A stretch of 64,000 nucleotides of DNA from positions 219,360 through 283,359 of the forward strand of contig CAZYHC010000001.1 of NCBI GenBank assembly GCA_964646625.1, given 5' to 3'. Shown here in pieces: positions 7,977 through 15,875 of this stretch. Below the pieces are notes generated by a model. That model saw only the letters and a program-made list of their open reading frames with translations, was not told where the DNA came from and searched no databases. Source of the DNA: DAOULT01 sp964646625 (GTDB lineage: Bacteria; Chloroflexota; Anaerolineae; CAZYHC01). Each line of letters opens with the position of its first letter. Positions within the stretch are counted from its first letter, which is position 1. Made by a program: the position numbers and the translations under genes.

Positions 7977-10180
7977 GCCCCCAACACCACGCTGACGGTA
8001 GTAACGACTTAAGTCGTCACTACATTGTGCTCATCGTCGTGGCCTACCTGCTGCTGACTCTGCTGGCTACCTATCCCCTGTTGTGGAATTGGACCACGGC
8101 CGTGCCCAGCGACATCGGCGATCCGCTCCTGAACACCTGGATCGTGGCCTGGGATGTTCACGCCCTGCTGACCGACCCCCTTCATCTCTTTGAAGCCAAC
8201 ATCTACTTTCCATTAAAACACACGCTGGCCTACTCGGAGCACCTGCTGGGCACGGCCCTGACGGTGGCCCCTATTTTGCTGGTCAGTGGCGAGCCGGTGC
8301 TGGCCTACAACGTGGCCTTTGCCCTGAGCTTCGTCTTGAGCGGGCTGGGGATGTACCTTTTGACCTTGCGCCTTACCGCCCGCGCCAGACCGAGCGGCGC
8401 GAGTCGGCTGGCCGCTTTCCTGGCCGGGATAGGCTTTGCCTTTGCTCCCTATCGCCTGGCGGCCATGAGCCACCTGCAACTTATGACCGGGCAATGGCTG
8501 CCCTTCGCCCTCTTCTTTCTGGACGATTTTCTGCGTCGGCGGCGGGGCCGCTCCCTGGCTCTATGCGCCCTCTTTCTCATTTTGCAGGCCGCCTCTAGCT
8601 GGCACCTGGCCGTCTTTGCGGCCTTCACCGCGTTCATCTACGCCGGAGGATGGTGGCTGGCCGGGCCTCGCTCGTGGCCGACGCTGGGGCGGCTGGCGCT
8701 GGCCGCTTTGATCGTGGCTCTCGTCGTCGCTCCGCTGGCTCTGCCCTACATTGCCCTTATAGATGAACTGCGGGCGGCGCGTCCCCTGGAAGTGGCCGCC
8801 TCCTTTGCCCCTGCCCCCGGCGATTATCTGGCCGCCGCGCCTTTCAACCGTCTCTTTGGTTCGCTCACTGCGCCTCTTTCCGCCCGACCGGGCTTCACCG
8901 AGGAGCATTATCTATTCTGTGGATTTCTGGCTCCTTTATTGGCCCTGGGGTCGCTGCTCGTCTTACCTAGTAACGGCTTCAGTCGTTACCGCCGTCGGCG
9001 GGCGATACTTCTATGGATCGTGTTTCTGGCCGCCCTGGTTTTGACGATTGGCCCTGGCGCGACGGCAACCCTGCCCTACGCCTGGCTAAGTCGTCTGTTG
9101 CCGGTAATGACCCTGATCCGGGTGCCGCCCCGCTGGATGGTGGCCGCCCTCACCGCTATGGGCGCCCTGGGTGCTTATAGTCTGGCCCGTATTCTGGCCG
9201 GGCGTGGGGCCTGGCGCTATGTTCTGGCCGCGCTGTTGGGCCTGGGCCTGTTCGCCGAGGGTTTCAGCGCCCCCATCCCCCTGGCCCGGGTAGGGAATGT
9301 GGACGCACTGCCCCCTTGTTACCATTGGCTGGCCCAGGATAAAGACGATTTTGCCCTCCTAGAAATACCTTTCTACAGCGCCCCTCGTCCCGAATATCCT
9401 GAGAGCAAGCGGCTCTACGCCAGCACCATCCACTGGAAAAAGCTGGTCAACGGCTACAGCGGCATGACCCCCGCCCGCCAGATGGCCCTGGATAGAGAAC
9501 TGGCCGATTTCCCCGGCGAGCGTTCGCTGGCCGCCATCCGCGAACTGGGCATCCGGTACGTCGTCGTCCATTCCCTGGAAGAGGGTTTTGACCGGGCGAC
9601 CTGGGAGGGAGAGTGGCGCTGGCAACTGGCCCGCTCCCTGACTCTGCGGCCCGTCTATGCTGCGGCAGGCGATTACGTTTACCAGGTCAATCCCTACGGC
9701 CAGGAGATCGTCACCGCGCCCCAGACGGTGGACGACCCCCGCTGGCGCGAACGCCTGCCCCATCCCGTGACGGCCAACTTTGGCGGCCTGGTCGAACTGC
9801 TGGCTTATCAGCTTCAGGTGCCTGGCACTTCGGAAGTGCCAGGCACCTCTGGAGAATTGGCCTTGACTCTCTATTGGCGGGCGCTCAAGCCCGTCGGGGA
9901 GGATTACACCGTCTTCGTGCACCTAGTGGACGAGGGCGGGAACATCGTGGCCCAGGGAGACGGCCCGCCCGTAGAAGGACACTGGCCCACCACGGCCTGG
10001 CAGGTGGGCGAGATCGTGCCCGACGAGCACCGCCTGGCGGCTGAGGCCAAGGGCGTCCGCTTCCTGGTGGGATTATATCGACCCGATACGATGGCGCGCC
10101 TGCCGGTGGTGGACGAGCAGGGACGGGAAGTGGCCGACCACGTGGCTTTAACGGTGTTGTCAAAACCAGCCAATAAATGA
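7973..10180 (+). CDS. Polytopic membrane protein, glycosyltransferase-like, with one beta-sandwich repeat
   Basis: This protein has 735 residues. A hydrophilic N-terminus of about 17 residues is followed by roughly a dozen membrane helices to about residue 430. A soluble part and one beta-sandwich repeat follow from about residue 605 to the end, of the same type as in the flanking large genes. It resembles the YfhO/GT39-like membrane proteins that handle surface sugars; a catalytic motif was not identified, so the activity is uncertain. The start overlaps the upstream stop by 4 bases (ATGA). Two family B palindromes (7998-8023 and 8968-8990) and one perfect family A palindrome (9816-9848) are inside the gene and stay in frame. 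The last supplies a loop of the beta-sandwich. Confidence 0.82.
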   Translation: MSPQHHADGSNDLSRHYIVLIVVAYLLLTLLATYPLLWNWTTAVPSDIGDPLLNTWIVAWDVHALLTDPLHLFEANIYFPLKHTLAYSEHLLGTALTVAPILLVSGEPVLAYNVAFALSFVLSGLGMYLLTLRLTARARPSGASRLAAFLAGIGFAFAPYRLAAMSHLQLMTGQWLPFALFFLDDFLRRRRGRSLALCALFLILQAASSWHLAVFAAFTAFIYAGGWWLAGPRSWPTLGRLALAALIVALVVAPLALPYIALIDELRAARPLEVAASFAPAPGDYLAAAPFNRLFGSLTAPLSARPGFTEEHYLFCGFLAPLLALGSLLVLPSNGFSRYRRRRAILLWIVFLAALVLTIGPGATATLPYAWLSRLLPVMTLIRVPPRWMVAALTAMGALGAYSLARILAGRGAWRYVLAALLGLGLFAEGFSAPIPLARVGNVDALPPCYHWLAQDKDDFALLEIPFYSAPRPEYPESKRLYASTIHWKKLVNGYSGMTPARQMALDRELADFPGERSLAAIRELGIRYVVVHSLEEGFDRATWEGEWRWQLARSLTLRPVYAAAGDYVYQVNPYGQEIVTAPQTVDDPRWRERLPHPVTANFGGLVELLAYQLQVPGTSEVPGTSGELALTLYWRALKPVGEDYTVFVHLVDEGGNIVAQGDGPPVEGHWPTTAWQVGEIVPDEHRLAAEAKGVRFLVGLYRPDTMARLPVVDEQGREVADHVALTVLSKPANK
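7998..8023. repeat. Family B palindrome inside a gene (5' end)
   Basis: GTAGTAACGACTT followed by AAGTCGTCACTAC, 13-bp arms with a single mismatch and no loop. Translated as part of GSNDLSRHY at the N-terminus of the membrane protein. Confidence 0.8.
8968..8990. repeat. Family B palindrome inside a gene (middle)
   Basis: TAGTAACGGCTTCAGTCGTTACC is a degenerate family B copy, read as SNGFSRYR in a cytoplasmic or periplasmic loop between membrane helices. Confidence 0.65.
9816..9848. repeat. Family A palindrome forming a domain loop
   Basis: A perfect 33-bp copy (15-bp arms, CGG centre). It is read in a different frame from the 7895 copy, as VPGTSEVPGTS, and lies between the first and second strands of the beta-sandwich repeat. 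Confidence 0.9.
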
Positions 10181-10186
10181 TATAAT
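10157..10186 (+). promoter_or_regulatory. sigma70-type promoter for the DUF2281 gene
   Basis: TTGTCA (10157-10162), 18 bases, TATAAT (10181-10186). The ribosome site TAGGAGGTTGAG follows, then the ATG at 10207. Confidence 0.55.
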
Positions 10187-10206
10187 TCTACTTAGGAGGT
10201 TGAGTT

Positions 10207-10513
10207 ATGAAAGCCACCAATCTCACTAAACAGCAAATCTATAAAGCTATTGATGAGCTTCCGCCGGAGAGTCTGTCCGAAGTAGCTCAATTTTTGGAGT
10301 TCCTAAAGTTCAAACAGGCACAGGGGCAGGCTATCCCACAAAAGCAGCGATTTGATCCACGATTCGTTATCTGTATCCCGGTTCAAACAGGCACAGGGGC
10401 AGGCTATCCCACAAAAGCGCATCGTGAAATTAGGCGGACTTTGGAAAGACCAGCCTGAGATCACGGGGGAAGACATCGCCCAGGCTCGCCGCGAGATGTG
10501 GGGCAATTTTTAG
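10207..10513 (+). pseudogene. DUF2281 antitoxin-like gene, frameshifted by a 73-bp insertion-duplication
   Basis: The first 46 codons read as a DUF2281/VapB-like antitoxin start (IYKAIDELPPESLSEVAQFL). A 38-bp segment at 10308-10345 then occurs again at 10381-10418, 73 bases later. Since 73 is not a multiple of three, the frame shifts, and the uninterrupted frame ends in an unrelated tail at 10458. From the second copy, the original frame continues as IVKLGGLWKD, PEITGEDIAQARREMW and a stop at 10511-10513, the expected C-terminus of this family. A perfect ribosome site and promoter remain. DUF2281 proteins often occur without a toxin, and no toxin gene follows here. The gene is probably dead, unless the insertion is an assembly error. 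Confidence 0.8.
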
Positions 10514-10526
10514 GCACGGTCGAACG

Positions 10527-13235
10527 TTGAGAGGAGGGAGGGCAATCCAAAGACAAAAATTCATTTTATTTTTGATCCTGCTTCTGGCCTTCGCTCTACG
10601 GCTCTATCACCTGGACACCCAGAGCTTCTGGAGCGACGAGGGGCTGACCATGCGCTACGCCACCTTCAGCCCTCCCGAGGCCCTAAAAGCCCTCACCGCC
10701 TCCGGCTTCCAAAGCCCGCTGTATTTTCTCTCCCTGCACTACTGGCTGGCCCTGAGCGGCGATAGCGATTTTGCCGTCCGCTTCCTGTCCGTGCTGTTCT
10801 CCACCCTAGCTGTGCCTCTGCTCTACTGCCTGGGCCGCGCCCTGTTCGACGGCCGGGTGGGACTGGGGGCGGCCCTCGTCATGGCCGTCAATCCTTTCCA
10901 GGTAAAGTACGCCCAGGAAGCGCGGATGTACGCCCTGGCCCTGTGCCTGAGTCTGGGGTCGGCGCTGCTGTTCGTCCTCGCTCTGCGATCACAGAATGGC
11001 GGCACAAGGCCGCGGGCACATCTGTGGGCCATGATTCCGTGGGCCGCTTACGCTTTTGTGACCGCCCTGTGTATATACACTCACTACTATGCTTTTCTGA
11101 TCCCTCTCTTCGAGGGGATTTTTTTCGTCGTCTCCTGGCGGCGATATCGAGGTTTGACCACGTATTGGCTGGCCTCGCAGGCCACGATCTTTTTGCTCTA
11201 CCTGCCCTGGTTGCCCAACGCCCTGCGGCTCACCTCGGCGGCGGGCTGGCTGGAGCAGACTGAGCCCTTTTCCCTGCCCTGGCGGTTGCTGACGAGCTAT
11301 AGCCTAAGCTCTACCGTGCCTCCCCCGTGGAGGGCGCTATTTGCCATCGGCTTTTTGCTGCTCTTCATGCTGGGCCTTTATGCGCTCCGTACCCGTAGCC
11401 GGCCGGGTAGCGCCCTGTTCTCGCTGCTTTATCTCCTCGCGCCGTTGGTCATTGCTCTAGGAGTGGTTTTCGGCGGACGCGGCTTCCTCGAAAAATACCT
11501 GATAGTCGTCACCCCGGCCTATTACCTGGTGCTGGTGCTGGGGCTGGCCTTTCTAAAGAAGGTGCGGTGGCCTCTGGCCCTGGTGGGCCTGTTCTTCGTC
11601 GGAGCGACCAGCGTTTACGCCTTGCACAACTATTATTTCAACCCCCGCTACTATAACCCCGACTACCGGGCCACGGCAAACCACGTCGAAATCCACGAGC
11701 AGCCGGGCGACGCCATTCTGTGCGACGGGCTGGACCCCCGGGTGGTCTTCTGGCATTACTACCGGGGGGAGTCACCCATCTACAGAGCTCCCAAACCAGT
11801 CGATCAGAGCGGCCAGAAGGTGCACGACCTGTTGAGTGAAATCGTGGCCCGGCACGATCGCCTGTGGCTGGTGCTCTATTTTAACCTGCCAGGCCCGGTT
11901 GAGCGTTGGCTGGATACCCACAGCTTCCAGGTCTACAGGGAGGATTTCGCCGGGGTCAACCTTTACCTCTATTCCACGCCGGACGTGCCCGATACAAAGG
12001 CGAAGCCACCAGAGGCGGTGCAGGCCGGGAAGGAGATCGATTTGGTGGGCTATGGCCTGTTCCCTCAACCCGTCGTTTCTGGGGAGATTGCCCACCTGAC
12101 CCTCATCTGGCAGGCTAAAAGGGCTGTGGCCGGGGATTACAAGGTCTCCGTGCGCCTGACCGACGAACAGGGCCACCTCTACGCCATAACCGACCGACAG
12201 CCGGTAGATGGTTTCTACCCTGCCTCATCCTGGGGAATGGGCGCAAAAATCGAGGACCACTATGGCCTGCTCATTCCGCCGGGCACCCGGCCCGGTCGAT
12301 ACCCCATAGAGGTTATCATGTACGACCCCGCCACAGGGAGCGAGCAGGTACAGGCCACCCTGGAGCCACTGACGGTCAGCCCGGCCCAAAACTGGCCCTC
12401 ACCCGAAGCGGCCAGAATCCACCATCTGCTGAAGAAGCCCTTCCGGTTCGGTTCGTCGGTGGAGCTTTTGGGCTACGATCTCTCGGCTACAGAGGTACGG
12501 GCCGGCGAGCCCCTGACCGTCGTGCTGCTGTGGCGGGCCAGACAACGGGCAGAAGGCGGTCATTTACGTCTGTGGCTCTCCGATAAAAAAGGCCAGGTCT
12601 GGGGTGAGGTGGTGCAGGCCCAGGATCGCGCCTGGCAAGCGGGAGAAATGGTGCGCCTTCCCTACGACCTGGCCCCCGAGCCGGCCGCGCCCGGCGGCCA
12701 ATATCAACTGTGGGTGGAAGCCAGCGGGGCCGGTGGCGAAACGTCTGCTCATCTGCTCCTGACCACCATCCGCCTCACCAGCCGGGAACGTCGTTTCCAG
12801 CCGCCGGATATCCAGCGTCCCGTGCGGGCTTCGCTGGGGCAGAACGTAACCTTGCTGGGCTACGACCTGGAGCGGGAAGAGATCGGGGCCGGCGAAAACC
12901 TGCGCCTGACCCTCTACTGGCAGGCCACAGGACGCATGGAAACGAGCTATACCGTCTTCACCCACCTGCTGGACGCAAGCGAACGTCTGGCGGCCCAGAA
13001 AGATAGCCCCCCACAGTCGGGGGCCGCCCCCACCAACAGTTGGCTGGAGGGTGAAATCGTTGTCGATGAGTACGAGATCGAGGTGGGGGCCGGTACCCGG
13101 CCGGGAAAATATCGCCTGGAGGTGGGGATGTACGACGCCGCCAGCGGCCAGCGGTTGCCCGCTTTCTCCGAGGGGGGAGAACGCTTGCCGGGGGATCGCA
13201 TTTTGCTGGATCAGGTGGTGACCGTCCGCGATTGA
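10527..13235 (+). CDS. Family-39-type glycosyltransferase with three C-terminal beta-sandwich repeats
   Basis: This protein has about 902 residues. A membrane segment at residues 12-27 is followed by the motif FWSDEG, the acidic site typical of GT39/ArnT-like enzymes, and more helices to about residue 370. Beta-sandwich repeats begin near residues 504, 645 and 774 (each with an LxGY.L opening). The middle one has lost part of its usual sequence. Sugar transfer from a polyprenyl phosphate donor at the membrane is the family role. The start is uncertain: the longest frame begins with TTG at 10527, while a strong AGGAGGGAGG stretch at 10531-10543 lies just after it, with no ATG at good spacing. 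It follows the broken antitoxin gene by 13 bases and has no clear promoter of its own. Confidence 0.85.
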   Translation: MRGGRAIQRQKFILFLILLLAFALRLYHLDTQSFWSDEGLTMRYATFSPPEALKALTASGFQSPLYFLSLHYWLALSGDSDFAVRFLSVLFSTLAVPLLYCLGRALFDGRVGLGAALVMAVNPFQVKYAQEARMYALALCLSLGSALLFVLALRSQNGGTRPRAHLWAMIPWAAYAFVTALCIYTHYYAFLIPLFEGIFFVVSWRRYRGLTTYWLASQATIFLLYLPWLPNALRLTSAAGWLEQTEPFSLPWRLLTSYSLSSTVPPPWRALFAIGFLLLFMLGLYALRTRSRPGSALFSLLYLLAPLVIALGVVFGGRGFLEKYLIVVTPAYYLVLVLGLAFLKKVRWPLALVGLFFVGATSVYALHNYYFNPRYYNPDYRATANHVEIHEQPGDAILCDGLDPRVVFWHYYRGESPIYRAPKPVDQSGQKVHDLLSEIVARHDRLWLVLYFNLPGPVERWLDTHSFQVYREDFAGVNLYLYSTPDVPDTKAKPPEAVQAGKEIDLVGYGLFPQPVVSGEIAHLTLIWQAKRAVAGDYKVSVRLTDEQGHLYAITDRQPVDGFYPASSWGMGAKIEDHYGLLIPPGTRPGRYPIEVIMYDPATGSEQVQATLEPLTVSPAQNWPSPEAARIHHLLKKPFRFGSSVELLGYDLSATEVRAGEPLTVVLLWRARQRAEGGHLRLWLSDKKGQVWGEVVQAQDRAWQAGEMVRLPYDLAPEPAAPGGQYQLWVEASGAGGETSAHLLLTTIRLTSRERRFQPPDIQRPVRASLGQNVTLLGYDLEREEIGAGENLRLTLYWQATGRMETSYTVFTHLLDASERLAAQKDSPPQSGAAPTNSWLEGEIVVDEYEIEVGAGTRPGKYRLEVGMYDAASGQRLPAFSEGGERLPGDRILLDQVVTVRD

Positions 13236-13260
13236 CTTTTGTAGACGGTTGGTTTACAAT
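13232..13260 (+). promoter_or_regulatory. sigma70-type promoter for the small protein gene
   Basis: TTGACT (13232-13237), 17 bases, TACAAT (13255-13260). It overlaps the stop codon of the glycosyltransferase and rules out the earlier in-frame ATG at 13232 as a translation start. Confidence 0.7.
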
Positions 13261-13291
13261 AAAGATTAGAACGGGATGCGGGAGGCCAGCC

Positions 13292-13585
13292 TTGCCTGAT
13301 GAGGATACAACGGCCAGACTCGAAAAGTCGGAACGATTAATGAACGAGATAGAGGTTCAGGCCAATGAGTTAGCAGCACGGATAAAACGCCAATATCCAG
13401 AGGTGAAAACCTGGGTCAGTCTGGAGACAGTAGAAGGAGAAGATGCTTATTTATGGATCGCCGCGCCCAGGGCCAAGATCGATGAGATTATGACCGAAGC
13501 AGCAGGCATGATCGGAGAATTGTGGGAAGCTGGTTTCTACATTGTGCCCCGTATGAAAGTATTGGATCAAAAGGATACCGCCTGA
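13292..13585 (+). CDS. Small protein of unknown function
   Basis: About 97 residues. The start chosen is TTG at 13292, with GGGAGG at 13280-13285 as ribosome site, because upstream in-frame codons fall within the promoter. The protein is predicted to be soluble: a charged N-terminal helix (residues 5-30) then a mixed alpha/beta segment with VKTWVSLETVEGEDAYLWI and a C-terminal helix-strand. This small alpha+beta layout, with a central statement-like strand pair, resembles ligand- or protein-binding accessory proteins, but I do not recognise a family. It is convergent with the sugar kinase gene, whose stop lies 9 bases away. Confidence 0.6.
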   Translation: MPDEDTTARLEKSERLMNEIEVQANELAARIKRQYPEVKTWVSLETVEGEDAYLWIAAPRAKIDEIMTEAAGMIGELWEAGFYIVPRMKVLDQKDTA

Positions 13586-13593
13586 CCGCAGGG

Positions 13594-14541
13594 CTATCCC
13601 TTTTCTTCGATCAATGCTATCTCCACGCCAGGTAACAGGCCCTCCACGTCCTCGCGGCGGCAACTGGCGGCATCCCACGTGGCCGCGTTAGCCGCCCCGG
13701 CCGCCATCCCCAGCCGGATAACGTCCTCGATAGCACATCCCCTGACCAGCCCCACGGCCAACCCGGCCACCATCGAATCGCCCGAACCGACGGGGTTGAC
13801 CTCTTCCACCTGGGGCGGCCTGGTGCGCCAGAGGCGGTCGCCGCAGGCCACGATTGCTCCCTCCCGGCCCCGCGAGAGGACGGCAAGCTCTATACCCATC
13901 CTCACGTAGTCCCTGGCCGCCTCTATCAACTCCGACTCGGTCGTCAGAGGGCGTTTCAGGGTGTATTCCGCCTCCGCGACGTTGGGCTTGATCACGGTCG
14001 GCAGGGCCTGGAGGCCCAGGGCCAGGGCCTCTCCCCGGCTGTCGAGCAGGGTGCGCAGCCCTCGCTTTTGGGCTAACTCGATCAATTCAGCGAAAAGGCC
14101 GTCGATAGCCGAGCAGGGCGAACTGCCAGAAAAAACGACCAAATCCGGGCGGGCGGCAGCCAGCAGCCGGGCGAAAACGTTCTTGAACCTCTCCGCCTCC
14201 TGGGGCGTAACCTGGTGGCCCGGCTCGACGTAGGCGGTCTGCACGTGGAGGCCGGTATCCAGCACGGTGGTCACCGTGCGCGACGCGTCGGCAATCCTCA
14301 CCCCACGGGCCGGGATGCCGTCCCGCTCGATGAGGTCCATGATCTCCTCGCCCGTCCGTCCGCCGACCATAACCAGGGCCAGCGCTGACTGGCCCAGGTT
14401 GCGCACCACACGGGCCACGTTAACGCCCTTGCCGCCGGCGATCTTTTTCACTTTATGGGCCCGAATTATCTCCCCCACCCTGAACTGCTCGATAAAGACC
14501 GTCTTATCGATGCAGGGATTGAGGGTCACGGTCAGGATCAT
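13594..14541 (-). CDS. PfkB-family sugar kinase, 1-phosphofructokinase-like
   Basis: This protein has 315 residues. The N-terminal TLNPCID, then GGKGVNVARVV (about residues 37-47), is the substrate-binding signature of the 1-phosphofructokinase / tagatose-6-phosphate kinase branch of the ribokinase fold. The C-terminal NPVGSGDSMVAG carries the anion hole and catalytic Asp. It phosphorylates a sugar phosphate with ATP in the cytoplasm; fructose-1-phosphate and tagatose-6-phosphate are the usual substrates of this branch, and the choice cannot be made here. It starts one base after the stop of the URO-D-like gene, so the two are an operon under the promoter at 15677-15705. No PTS or transporter gene is adjacent. 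Confidence 0.88.
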   Translation of the reverse strand: MILTVTLNPCIDKTVFIEQFRVGEIIRAHKVKKIAGGKGVNVARVVRNLGQSALALVMVGGRTGEEIMDLIERDGIPARGVRIADASRTVTTVLDTGLHVQTAYVEPGHQVTPQEAERFKNVFARLLAAARPDLVVFSGSSPCSAIDGLFAELIELAQKRGLRTLLDSRGEALALGLQALPTVIKPNVAEAEYTLKRPLTTESELIEAARDYVRMGIELAVLSRGREGAIVACGDRLWRTRPPQVEEVNPVGSGDSMVAGLAVGLVRGCAIEDVIRLGMAAGAANAATWDAASCRREDVEGLLPGVEIALIEEKG

Positions 14542-14542
14542 G

Positions 14543-15598
14543 TCAGAGGTTGATCGGATATCTTCCGTACTCGAAGGTGGCTTCGATCATGGCCTTGAAA
14601 TTTTCCAGGGGCACGTAGTCGGTCACGGTGTTGCTGGAACCCACACAATAACCGCCGCCGGGGGCCAGGTCCTTGATGCGTTGTCGGACCTCAGCCCGCA
14701 CCTCGTCGGGGGTGCCCCGCGTCAGGGTATAGCCCAGGTCGATGTTGCCACACAGACAGAGCTTATCTCCATAGCGAGCCTTGACCTCGTTGATGTCCAT
14801 GGCCTTAGGCTCGATCGGATGCAGGGCGTTAAAGCCGATGTCCACCAGGTCGTCCAGCACTGTCCACAGGTTGCCATCCGAATGGAAGAGGCAAGGCATA
14901 TCCTTCGCCCGACAAAGCTCGGTCATGCGCCGATACCAGGGGAAAAGATAGCGTCGATAGTAGTCGGGGTTGATCATAGGGCCGGAGTAATAGGCCAGGT
15001 CGTCGCTCATCCACATTGCCCCGATGCTTTCGCCTTCAATGATGGTTTTGAAGACCTCTAGACTGAACTGCCCCACCCGTTCAAACATGGCTTCTATCAG
15101 CTCAGGCTGCTCTACCAGGGCGAAGCAGAAATTTTCGAAGCCCATCAGAAACCAGGTGTGCTCGAAGATGCCGTTCACTCCTCCTATTATCTTCATAGCA
15201 GGCGGCAGGTGTCTGGCCGTTTCTTCCAGGACGTAATAACCAACCTCGGCCGGGTCGGGCCAGGGGTAACGCTCCAAATCGTCCCAGGAGGTGATAACGC
15301 CAGTCCCGGAGTGGGCCCAACCCCGTTGTTGTTCCTCCTCGTCGTAGACGCTATAGTGGAACGTTCCGCCCTGTTTCTCGCCAGGGAAATCGTAGGGAGG
15401 ACGCAGGCGGACATAATCGTAGCCGGCCGCCATCCAGAAATCCACGTCGTCCTTACCACAGGCCACGGGCCGCCCCATGAAAGCGTCCTTCACGTCCTGG
15501 TCCATCTTCAATTCCACCAGGGGCACTCTATCCGGTTCGCCCTCCAGCATGAGGGCCGTGCGCACTCGCTCGAAATTCGGTTCAATATTCAGTTCCAT
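14543..15598 (-). CDS. URO-D superfamily protein (uroporphyrinogen decarboxylase-like)
   Basis: This 351-residue TIM-barrel protein of the uroporphyrinogen decarboxylase / MtaA superfamily contains FHSDGNLW and CLCGNIDLG in the C-terminal half, where URO-D and methylcobamide:CoM methyltransferases bind substrate. The classical HxC zinc site of MtaA is not seen. The arginines and the LR.AR motif of true HemE are also not evident, so a heme role is doubtful. Pairing with a PfkB kinase in one operon suggests sugar or small-molecule catabolism, which is an inference from context. The ribosome site GGAGAG precedes the ATG at 15598, and a textbook promoter lies 80 bases upstream. Confidence 0.8.
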   Translation of the reverse strand: MELNIEPNFERVRTALMLEGEPDRVPLVELKMDQDVKDAFMGRPVACGKDDVDFWMAAGYDYVRLRPPYDFPGEKQGGTFHYSVYDEEEQQRGWAHSGTGVITSWDDLERYPWPDPAEVGYYVLEETARHLPPAMKIIGGVNGIFEHTWFLMGFENFCFALVEQPELIEAMFERVGQFSLEVFKTIIEGESIGAMWMSDDLAYYSGPMINPDYYRRYLFPWYRRMTELCRAKDMPCLFHSDGNLWTVLDDLVDIGFNALHPIEPKAMDINEVKARYGDKLCLCGNIDLGYTLTRGTPDEVRAEVRQRIKDLAPGGGYCVGSSNTVTDYVPLENFKAMIEATFEYGRYPINL

Positions 15599-15676
15599 GA
15601 AATTGCTCTCCTTCTCCGCTGATAAGCAGGTTATGTTAAAATAACGTTTTAGCGCTGAAGGCTATCGGCAAGGGGC

Positions 15677-15705
15677 ATTATAATTGAAGGCCCGCGCCTT
15701 GTCAA
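15677..15705 (-). promoter_or_regulatory. Consensus sigma70 promoter for the URO-D/PfkB operon
   Basis: On the minus strand: TTGACA (15705-15700), exactly 17 bases, TATAAT (15682-15677). Both hexamers are perfect. Confidence 0.85.
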
Positions 15706-15737
15706 GAATGGATGACAGGATTAAGGCCACGGAAAAG

Positions 15738-15766
15738 TGGACAAAAATCGGAAGATGAAGTAAAAT
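15738..15766 (+). promoter_or_regulatory. sigma70-type promoter for the ECF transporter operon
   Basis: TGGACA (15738-15743), 17 bases, TAAAAT (15761-15766). About 100 bases of leader follow. It contains CCCTC-AGCAT-GAGGG (15835-15849) and other short stems before the start codon at 15876, which is room for a regulatory RNA. Confidence 0.5.
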
Positions 15767-15875
15767 CGCAAAAGTGGAACGAGAAGCGTTCTCTCCGCAG
15801 AACGGTATACCTCTTCGAGCTTTCGGACTCGCTCCCTCAGCATGAGGGGAAGTTGTTTATTTTTATGGAGGGTAT

